From an uncultured Eubacteriales bacterium (GTDB lineage: Bacteria > Bacillota > Clostridia > Christensenellales > CAG-314): 5,371 nt of DNA. The notes under the pieces were generated by a model. It was given only the letters and a program-made list of their open reading frames with translations. It was not told the DNA's origin and searched no databases. Positions within the stretch are counted from its first letter, which is position 1. Each line of letters opens with the position of its first letter. Both the position numbers and the translations under genes were made by a program. This document shows positions 1 to 4,484 of the stretch, in pieces. The DNA lies in assembly GCA_948938605.1 (NCBI GenBank), contig CARAIG010000037.1:1-5371 (forward strand), in the 5' to 3' direction.

Positions 1-22
1 CAGACGTGTGCTCTTCCGATCT
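1..22. other. Illumina TruSeq read-2 adapter remnant
   Basis: These bases match the 3' part of the Illumina TruSeq read-2 (index-side) adapter, ending in the universal GCTCTTCCGATCT. They are synthetic and not part of the genome. The genomic sequence starts at about base 23. The bases just after the adapter rest on read ends and should be treated with caution. Confidence 0.97.
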
Positions 23-231
23 TTTTCGCGTAAAAACTAATACCGAGCGGAATGATATTACTTAAAAAATAATAAGGACGTACTTAACGTGCGTCCTATA
101 ATTATGTATTTAGATTATTGTATCGGCAATGTTATGCTTAAAACCGAATTGATTGATAGTAATAAATAGTGTGCAAATACACTGAGTTAAACTTTTAAAT
201 TAGTCAACTTTAATGTTTAAATTAAAAATTA
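23..231. other. AT-rich non-coding stretch downstream of rdgB
   Basis: I see no credible gene or RNA gene here. The stretch is very AT-rich. It holds a terminator-like hairpin for the minus strand at 62-97, listed separately. It also holds a small five-base-pair inverted repeat (AGTGT at 168-172, ACACT at 179-183) followed on the minus strand by moderately T-rich sequence, which could be a weak first termination site for rdgB. The rest shows no recognisable site. Confidence 0.6.
62..97 (-). terminator. Rho-independent terminator of the PH-domain protein/rdgB operon
   Basis: A nine-base-pair stem pairs 75-83 (AGGACGTAC) with 89-97 (GTGCGTCCT) around a five-base loop, with one G-T wobble. Read on the minus strand it is followed by a T-rich tail (TATTATTTTTT, complement of 64-74). 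That is the form of an intrinsic terminator for transcripts coming leftward from rdgB. It lies about 135 bases past the rdgB stop codon. Confidence 0.75.
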
Positions 232-810
232 TCATAGTTTTTTCATTGCCTTTATAAGATTATGCAATGCTTTTGCGCGATGACTTACGCTATTCTTTTC
301 CTGTTCGGTTGCTAAGCCGAAACTTTTTTCTAATTCGTTGCAATAAAATAGACTGTCATATCCGAAGCCGTTTGTGCCGTCCTCTTGTTCGAGAATTATT
401 CCGTAGACTTTGCCTTCGGCTGTCAATACGGTTCCGTCGGGGTAGCGTAATACGACGGCGGTGCAAAAGTGCGCCGATCTGTCTTTTACATTTTCAAGGT
501 TTTTAAGTAATTTTGCTCTGTTTTTTGCGTTGTCGTGATTTCCGGCATATCTTGCAGACATTATGCCCGGTTCACCGTTTAGCGCGTTAACGCACAGTCC
601 TGTGTCGTCTGCAAGCACGGCGCAATCAGTGTGTTTTGCAATTTCGTTTGCTTTAATCAAGGCGTTTTCGGTAAAGGTTTTACCGTTTTCGATCGGATCG
701 CAATCGATATCCGCTTCTTTAAGACTCAAAATTGTGTCAAAGTATCCTTTTAAAATGCTTTTAATTTCCTGTATTTTATGTTCGTTATTGCTTGCTATTA
801 TCAGATTCAT
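232..810 (-). CDS. rdgB: XTP/dITP diphosphatase (RdgB/HAM1 family)
   Basis: This is a house-cleaning pyrophosphatase that hydrolyses non-canonical purine triphosphates (ITP, dITP, XTP) to monophosphates, keeping them out of DNA and RNA. It acts in the cytosol as a dimer. The 192-residue protein has the normal family length and all signature blocks: SNNEHK (7-12) for phosphate binding, TFTENA (45-50), ADDTGL (67-72) with the catalytic Asp69, the PGIMSARYAG segment (81-90), GFGYD (148-152) and SHR (176-178). Small departures are Ser for the usual Pro in GFGYDP and Met for Tyr or Val in the SARYAG lead-in. I chose the ATG at 810 over an in-frame TTG at 822 because GAGA lies about seven bases upstream and the family N-terminus begins here. 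The start overlaps the end of the upstream gene by 26 bases, which implies translational coupling in a two-gene operon. The annotation is secure. Confidence 0.95.
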   Translation of the reverse strand: MNLIIASNNEHKIQEIKSILKGYFDTILSLKEADIDCDPIENGKTFTENALIKANEIAKHTDCAVLADDTGLCVNALNGEPGIMSARYAGNHDNAKNRAKLLKNLENVKDRSAHFCTAVVLRYPDGTVLTAEGKVYGIILEQEDGTNGFGYDSLFYCNELEKSFGLATEQEKNSVSHRAKALHNLIKAMKKL

Positions 811-1249
811 TTTTGTTCTCAAAAAATTGTATATTGGGATTTTTTGCCATTAGTAAGTCTTTCATTTCGTCGTAACGTTTGGGGTTTATTGCAATAGCTG
901 CAATTATCGGATCCATACCCTTATAAATATAACTGATATACATCAATTTACCGTCTATAACAATGTTTACAATTTTATTGATGCAAACACGACCGCCCAG
1001 TACATCTATAAAGCCGACATTTAACCGTAAATGCGTATTTGTAACGGTGTAGTGCAGCGTTGCAAATAACAGTGAAATTACGGCGCATACAGGACAAAGG
1101 CTTACAAGCAAAGTGGCTTGCCCCGTAGTTAACTCAATTGGTACCTTTGCAAACACAAGTATTCCGATTATAAGTCCTATAACGGAAATGGCAGCCATAA
1201 TATATAGAATTATCTTAATTATTGGTGTAAAATACGCTTGAAATCTCAT
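785..1249 (-). CDS. Two-helix membrane protein with C-terminal bacterial PH-like domain (bPH_4/YyaB-like)
   Basis: This is a 154-residue protein of unknown function. Two hydrophobic helices (about 11-34 and 45-66) form an N-terminal hairpin. A soluble domain of about 75 residues follows, with alternating beta-type sequence: HYTVTNTHLRLNVGF (66-80), INKIVNIVIDG (90-100), and AINPKRYDEMKDLL (120-133) before KNPNI. The pattern 'tendency to Y.V....L.L..G, then I..I..I, then a P-K...E....L...NP ending' resembles the bacterial PH-like family bPH_4 (YyaB/DUF1200) as I recall it. This assignment is by pattern only. The charged Asn-rich tail overlaps the rdgB start, so the two are probably co-expressed, although no functional link is known to me. 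The ATG at 1249 has no Shine-Dalgarno sequence. A promoter ending seven bases upstream suggests leaderless initiation. Confidence 0.8.
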   Translation of the reverse strand: MRFQAYFTPIIKIILYIMAAISVIGLIIGILVFAKVPIELTTGQATLLVSLCPVCAVISLLFATLHYTVTNTHLRLNVGFIDVLGGRVCINKIVNIVIDGKLMYISYIYKGMDPIIAAIAINPKRYDEMKDLLMAKNPNIQFFENKNESDNSKQ

Positions 1250-1255
1250 AAAATA

Positions 1256-1284
1256 ATTGTAACATACATTTTGTTTGTAGTAAA
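1256..1284 (-). promoter_or_regulatory. Sigma-70/A-type promoter of the PH-domain protein/rdgB operon
   Basis: Read on the minus strand, TTTACT (1284-1279) serves as -35 and TACAAT (1261-1256) as -10, separated by exactly 17 bases. The expected start, seven bases past the -10, is base 1249, the A of the ATG, which predicts a leaderless mRNA. The -35 matches TTGACA at four of six positions and the -10 matches TATAAT at five of six. It has the same architecture as the rsmD promoter. Confidence 0.6.
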
Positions 1285-1311
1285 TAATTTTTTGTCAATT
1301 ATTGAACAACA

Positions 1312-1317
1312 TATACT
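1312..1317 (+). promoter_or_regulatory. Candidate -10 element for alr
   Basis: TATACT matches the -10 consensus at five of six positions and lies in the divergent intergenic region. No good -35 stands 16-18 bases upstream: the bases there are a T-run ending in G. A better TTGTCA (1292-1297) is only 14 bases away. Transcription from here would start near 1323-1324, directly in front of the alr ribosome-binding site, giving a leader of about ten bases. Confidence 0.35.
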
Positions 1318-1324
1318 TAAAAGT

Positions 1325-1329
1325 GGAGG
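1325..1329 (+). promoter_or_regulatory. alr ribosome-binding site (decides between starts)
   Basis: GGAGG is a strong Shine-Dalgarno core. It is only two bases from the ATG at 1332 but five bases from the in-frame GTG at 1335. Spacing therefore favours GTG, whereas codon preference favours ATG. It argues against the TTG at 1302 as the start. Confidence 0.6.
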
Positions 1330-1331
1330 CT

Positions 1332-2333
1332 ATGGTGCAATATTTAGATTTTTCGGCTTTGGAGCATAATGCTTTGTATTTCAAAGGTTTGCTTGGGAAT
1401 TCCAAATTGTGTGCAGTTATTAAAAACGATGCTTACGGACACGGTATAGTCCACGTTGCACGTTATCTTAATAATATAGTCGATTGTTTTGCTGTTGGCA
1501 GCGTTTTTGAAGCAAAGCAAATCGATTTTGTAGATAAAGATATTCTGATACTTATACCGCCTTGCGCGAGCGATATGAAATTAGCAATTAATTCGGGATA
1601 CGTTTTAATTGTAGATAGTTTTGAAACATTTAAAATAGTTAAAAACGTTTGTGACGAATTGGACAAAACGGTGCGAATACATATCAAAATTGACAGCGGA
1701 ATGTCTAGGCTTGGTTTTGGCTCAAAAGATATCGGTAAATTGGTTTGTTTGCTGGAAAATTCGCCGCGCATTATTGTAGAAGGCGTTTATTCGCACTTCT
1801 ACGGCGAAAACGCATTAGACTGTGATAAGCAGTTTCAAGAATTTATGCCTTGCTGTCGAGCGATAGAGCAGTTTTTGGGAAAGCGTTTAATAAAGCATAT
1901 TTCTAATAGCGGGGGTGCGTTACTGTCGAATAAATATCACCTTGATATGGCGCGAATCGGATTGGGACTTTACGGTTACGGAAATGAAAATTTACGTGCG
2001 GTAAAAACGGTTACTGCCAATGTTGTTGCAGTTAAAGAAATTGGCGCAGGCAGTGTAGTCGGCTACGGCGCAAAGTTTGTTGCTGCTGCAAACTGTAAAA
2101 TTGCAGTAGTTGATGTTGGGTATGCACAAGGTTTTGCGCGAGCACTTGTGGGAACATCGGTAGAAGTAAACGGTATAAAATGCAAGGTACTTGCAGTTTG
2201 TATGGCTATGATTATAGTTGAGGTCGACAATGTAGACGTTAATGTAGGCGATTCGGTCAAACTGCTTGGTGCGGGTATAAATATATCGAATGATACTGTA
2301 TCTATATATGAACTTTTGTGTAATTTGCATTAA
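1332..2333 (+). CDS. alr: Alanine racemase, PLP-dependent fold type III, with divergent C-terminal active-site motifs
   Basis: Alanine racemase interconverts L- and D-alanine in the cytosol, supplying D-alanine for peptidoglycan. The 333-residue product keeps the PLP-lysine block AVIKNDAYGHG (28-38, Lys31 and Tyr35), KIDSGMSRLGFG (119-130, equivalents of Lys129 and Arg136 of the Geobacillus enzyme), SHF (154-156), HISNSGG (189-195), RIGLGLYG (208-215), VGYAQG (262-267, catalytic Tyr264) and IYELLC (325-330). Oddities: the usual GYADG is GYAQG, the usual GRxCMD is LAVCMA so that the conserved Asp (313 in Geobacillus) is Ala292, and the chain ends right after YELLC without the usual RVPR tail. 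It is shorter than typical family members (about 370-390). Alternative starts are GTG 1335, with better spacing to GGAGG, and TTG 1302. It appears to be transcribed alone. The family is certain; full racemase activity is likely but less so. Confidence 0.88.
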   Translation: MVQYLDFSALEHNALYFKGLLGNSKLCAVIKNDAYGHGIVHVARYLNNIVDCFAVGSVFEAKQIDFVDKDILILIPPCASDMKLAINSGYVLIVDSFETFKIVKNVCDELDKTVRIHIKIDSGMSRLGFGSKDIGKLVCLLENSPRIIVEGVYSHFYGENALDCDKQFQEFMPCCRAIEQFLGKRLIKHISNSGGALLSNKYHLDMARIGLGLYGYGNENLRAVKTVTANVVAVKEIGAGSVVGYGAKFVAAANCKIAVVDVGYAQGFARALVGTSVEVNGIKCKVLAVCMAMIIVEVDNVDVNVGDSVKLLGAGINISNDTVSIYELLCNLH

Positions 2334-2341
2334 AAATTACA
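2319..2341 (+). terminator. Weak AT-rich terminator-like hairpin across the alr stop codon
   Basis: A perfect eight-base-pair inverted repeat (TGTAATTT at 2319-2326, AAATTACA at 2334-2341) flanks a seven-base loop containing most of the stop region, and is followed by TTTATT. The stem has only two G-C pairs, so termination may be inefficient and read-through into rsmD is possible. Confidence 0.35.
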
Positions 2342-2355
2342 TTTATTAAATATTC

Positions 2356-2384
2356 TTTACTAAATTTAACTAATAGTGTAAAAT
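2356..2384 (+). promoter_or_regulatory. Sigma-70/A-type promoter of the rsmD-coaD-DAHP synthase operon
   Basis: TTTACT (2356-2361) and TAAAAT (2379-2384) are separated by exactly 17 bases. The expected transcription start, seven bases past the -10, is base 2391, the A of the rsmD ATG, again predicting a leaderless mRNA. No Shine-Dalgarno sequence precedes that ATG, which fits. The -35 hexamer and spacing are identical to those of the minus-strand promoter at 1256-1284. Confidence 0.6.
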
Positions 2385-2390
2385 ATACAT

Positions 2391-2924
2391 ATGAGAGTGA
2401 TTTCCGGCAAATATAAAGGGCGAACGCTTATTTCACCCAGATACGACGCCCGCCCGACATTGGGCAGAATGAAAGAAAGTCTGTTTAATATTATTAATTT
2501 AAAATTGCAAAATGCTGCTGTATTGGATTTGTTTGCGGGATCGGGGCAATTGGCAATTGAGAGTTTAAGCAGGGGTGCAATCCGCGCTGTTATGTGTGAT
2601 GTCAGCCGAGACGCAGCGTCGGCGATTGGTGCCAATTTCGAAAAAATCGGAATAAAACCCGAACTTTATATTTGCGACTATAAACAGTGTCTTGCGCATC
2701 TTGATTGTAAGTTCGATATAATATTTGTTGATCCGCCGTATCAATCGGGTTTTTACGTTAATGTTTTGGAAAAAATTTGCGAACTGGACTTATTGTCTGA
2801 TAACGGTATAGTCGTATGCGAACATTTAGCCGAGAGCGACTTGCCTTGTACTGTTTCGAATTTGAAAGTTTATGACAGCCGTAAAATGGGAACGGTTAAA
2901 TTTGACTTTTACAAAAGGAGTTAA
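2391..2924 (+). CDS. rsmD: 16S rRNA (guanine966-N2)-methyltransferase RsmD
   Basis: RsmD uses S-adenosylmethionine to methylate G966 (E. coli numbering) of 16S rRNA in the assembling 30S subunit. The 177-residue product has normal length and the family's blocks in order: RVISGKYKGR at the N-terminus (2-11), RPTLGRMKESLFNI (21-34), the SAM-binding LDLFAGSG followed by ESLSRGA (45-63), the catalytic DPPY (114-117), CEH (143-145) and a closing SRKMGTVKF stretch (163-171). The ATG start gives the exact family N-terminus, but no Shine-Dalgarno sequence is visible and the promoter -10 ends six bases before it. It is first in a three-gene operon. The coaD ribosome-binding site overlaps its final codons. 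The rsmD-coaD pairing is standard in Bacillota and supports both calls. Confidence 0.96.
   Translation: MRVISGKYKGRTLISPRYDARPTLGRMKESLFNIINLKLQNAAVLDLFAGSGQLAIESLSRGAIRAVMCDVSRDAASAIGANFEKIGIKPELYICDYKQCLAHLDCKFDIIFVDPPYQSGFYVNVLEKICELDLLSDNGIVVCEHLAESDLPCTVSNLKVYDSRKMGTVKFDFYKRS
2914..2920 (+). promoter_or_regulatory. coaD ribosome-binding site
   Basis: AAAGGAG lies six bases before the coaD ATG and within the last codons of rsmD. This is a near-ideal Shine-Dalgarno site. It shows that the organism uses ordinary SD initiation for internal operon genes, in contrast to the bare ATG of rsmD. Confidence 0.85.
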
Positions 2925-2926
2925 TT

Positions 2927-3403
2927 ATGCGAATAGGAGTATATGCGGGATCTTTTTGTCCCGTTACTTGCGGTCACGTTGACGCCATACAAAAAGCTTC
3001 GCGTTTGGTGGACAAGCTATATGTGGTAATGGGTGTTAACGCTAATAAGCAATATCAAATTCCGAGTAATGTGCGACTCGATATGTTAAAACTTGCTCTT
3101 AACGGTTTAAACAATGTTGAAGTCGTTTCGTTTGACGGTATGATGACGGATTTTTGTAAGCAAGTTAATGCAACCGTTATGATTAAGTCTATTCGCAACG
3201 CTATGGATTTGCAATCGGTAATCGATATTGCGGACATTAATGACAATTTTTGGGACGGCGAAACGGTATTTGTTGTAGGCAGTAAAAAGTATAGACATAT
3301 TTCCAGTTCGGTAGTGCGTGAACTTGCAGGATTAAAGCAAGACTTTTCACAATATGTTCCCGATTGCTGTTTGGATACAATAACGAAATATTTGGTTAAA
3401 TAA
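2927..3403 (+). CDS. coaD: Phosphopantetheine adenylyltransferase (CoaD), divergent active-site residues
   Basis: CoaD transfers AMP from ATP to 4'-phosphopantetheine, giving dephospho-CoA, the penultimate step of coenzyme A synthesis in the cytosol. The 158-residue product has the family's usual length. The nucleotidyltransferase signature is GSFCPVTCGH (8-17, His17), Lys41 matches the conserved substrate lysine, and ISSS (125-128) with a VP near residue 144 are present. Several usual residues differ: Cys11 for the common Asp of GSFDP, KSIR (87-90) for RGLR, and Val98 where E. coli has the ATP-contacting Glu99. The start is fixed by AAAGGAG six bases upstream and lies two bases after the rsmD stop. 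The rsmD-coaD order matches B. subtilis ylbH-ylbI, which supports the identity despite the substitutions. A related nucleotidyltransferase with another substrate is a minor alternative. Confidence 0.9.
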   Translation: MRIGVYAGSFCPVTCGHVDAIQKASRLVDKLYVVMGVNANKQYQIPSNVRLDMLKLALNGLNNVEVVSFDGMMTDFCKQVNATVMIKSIRNAMDLQSVIDIADINDNFWDGETVFVVGSKKYRHISSSVVRELAGLKQDFSQYVPDCCLDTITKYLVK

Positions 3404-3406
3404 AAG

Positions 3407-4396
3407 ATGTTTACAAAGCAAAAGATATTACCGAGTGCGGAGCGTATTAGAGCGTTGTGTCCGCTTGACGATAAACTTAACAAACTTAAACTGCAATTCG
3501 ATGAACAACTAAAAAATAATTTTGTCAAGCATAATAAATTGACTGTGATTTGCGGACCTTGTTCGGCGGATAGTTCTGCTCCGATGCAGGAATACTTGCG
3601 CAGACTCGGCAATGAACAAAAGAATTTTGAAAATTTGTTGATTGTTGCAAGGATTTATACTACCAAACCGCATTCTAACGGTCAGGGATACCAAGGAACG
3701 TGTTTTCACGAGAGTATTTTTGATTGCGTTGATTTGGAGCAAGGAATAATTCGCGCGCGAAGAATTATGATTGACTGTTTGAAAACGGGGCTGTCTGTTG
3801 CGGATGAGCTACTGTATCCGGAATTATATCCGTATTTTTGCGACCTTGTTTCGTATTGGTTCATTGGTGCTCGTAGCAGCGAAGATGCGCTTCACCGCGC
3901 TTTCGCTTCGGGATTGGATGTTTGCTGCGGCATTAAAAACGGTACTGATGGTGATATATTGAAAGCCATTGACAGCGTCTACGCCGTTGCTAATCCCTGC
4001 GTTTTTCCGTTCGACGGCTGTCAAATTGTTACAAACGGCAGTAAATACTCTCACTTGGTGTTGCGTGGCGGTAAACTGGGCGATAAATTTGTTCCAAATC
4101 TGTTTACGGAAAATACTAAATTTGCAAAAGACTACCTGAAACGGCTAGGATTGAATGATTTTGTAATGGTGGATTTAAGCCACGCTAACAGTTCGAAGAT
4201 TGCACTGAACCAAATTGACAATGCAAAACTAGTTGCGGCAAATACGGATGTTAACGGAGTAATGATGGAGAGCTATATTGACTGCGGAACTGACGATAAT
4301 GCATACGGCGTATCTAAAACCGATGATTGTTTGAGTATTTGCGACACATTAACGGCTTTTCGCATTTTAAACGAAGGTTTTAGTAACAGAAAGTGA
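3407..4396 (+). CDS. 3-deoxy-7-phosphoheptulonate (DAHP) synthase, type I-alpha (AroG/AroF/AroH-like)
   Basis: DAHP synthase condenses phosphoenolpyruvate with erythrose 4-phosphate, the first step of the shikimate pathway to aromatic amino acids. Length is 329 residues against about 350 for E. coli AroG. The metal ligands are all present: Cys52 in GPCS (50-53), His259 in DLSHANSSK (256-264), Glu288 in GVMMES (284-289) and Asp306 in YGVSKTDDC (300-308). PEP-site basic residues are also kept: Arg82, GARS Arg156, Lys177 in KNGTDGD, and Arg220 in LRGG. The KPRT motif that binds erythrose 4-phosphate reads KPHS (87-90), so its Arg is His89. The NGQGYQG that follows resembles my memory of clostridial I-alpha enzymes. 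I cannot say which aromatic amino acid inhibits it. It begins three bases after the coaD stop with no clear ribosome-binding site, implying coupled translation. No other shikimate genes are in view. Confidence 0.93.
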   Translation: MFTKQKILPSAERIRALCPLDDKLNKLKLQFDEQLKNNFVKHNKLTVICGPCSADSSAPMQEYLRRLGNEQKNFENLLIVARIYTTKPHSNGQGYQGTCFHESIFDCVDLEQGIIRARRIMIDCLKTGLSVADELLYPELYPYFCDLVSYWFIGARSSEDALHRAFASGLDVCCGIKNGTDGDILKAIDSVYAVANPCVFPFDGCQIVTNGSKYSHLVLRGGKLGDKFVPNLFTENTKFAKDYLKRLGLNDFVMVDLSHANSSKIALNQIDNAKLVAANTDVNGVMMESYIDCGTDDNAYGVSKTDDCLSICDTLTAFRILNEGFSNRK

Positions 4397-4484
4397 CTTT
4401 GAACATGCGCTGTTAATCATAACTGTCAAATTGCATAATAACTGCGGATATTTATGAATGCTTGTTCAATGTGTGCGGTTTTAT
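4397..4484. other. Convergent intergenic gap between the DAHP synthase and ylbJ-like genes
   Basis: These 88 bases separate two genes that face each other. A seven-base inverted repeat (TTGAACA at 4399-4405, TGTTCAA at 4463-4469) spans the gap with a loop of nearly 60 bases. No T-run suited to minus-strand termination follows the ylbJ-like stop codon, so where that transcript ends is not evident. Confidence 0.4.

Noticed and set aside
168..183. AGTGT / ACACT hairpin as the main rdgB terminator.
   Set aside because: A five-pair stem with no strong T-run is much weaker than the nine-pair hairpin at 75-97, so it is noted only as a possible minor site.
811..822. TTG start for rdgB at 822, adding four residues.
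   Set aside because: The ATG at 810 fits the family's N-terminus and has GAGA at a suitable distance, while the TTG has no ribosome-binding site.
1292..1309. Imperfect palindrome TTGTCAAT / ATTGAACAA between the divergent promoters, a possible operator.
   Set aside because: The halves match only if one base is bulged, the region is AT-rich so such matches arise by chance, and no regulator gene is nearby.
1302..1331. Longer alr starting at TTG 1302.
   Set aside because: The ten extra residues (NNIYLKVEA region) do not look like the family's N-terminus, they run over the candidate -10 and the GGAGG site, and no ribosome-binding site precedes the TTG.
1992..2330. Minus-strand open frame inside alr rich in Tyr, Asn and Cys.
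   Set aside because: It lies fully inside alr, and its composition is what the complement of AT-rich alr codons would give.
3055..3612. Long minus-strand open frame opposite coaD and the DAHP synthase gene.
   Set aside because: It is a shadow of two well-supported plus-strand genes, its Ser/Leu-rich translation resembles no family, and it has no credible start signals.
4412..4427. CTGTTA / TAACTG inverted repeat in the convergent gap as a terminator or operator.
   Set aside because: The stem is at most six pairs with a mismatch and no T-run follows on either strand.
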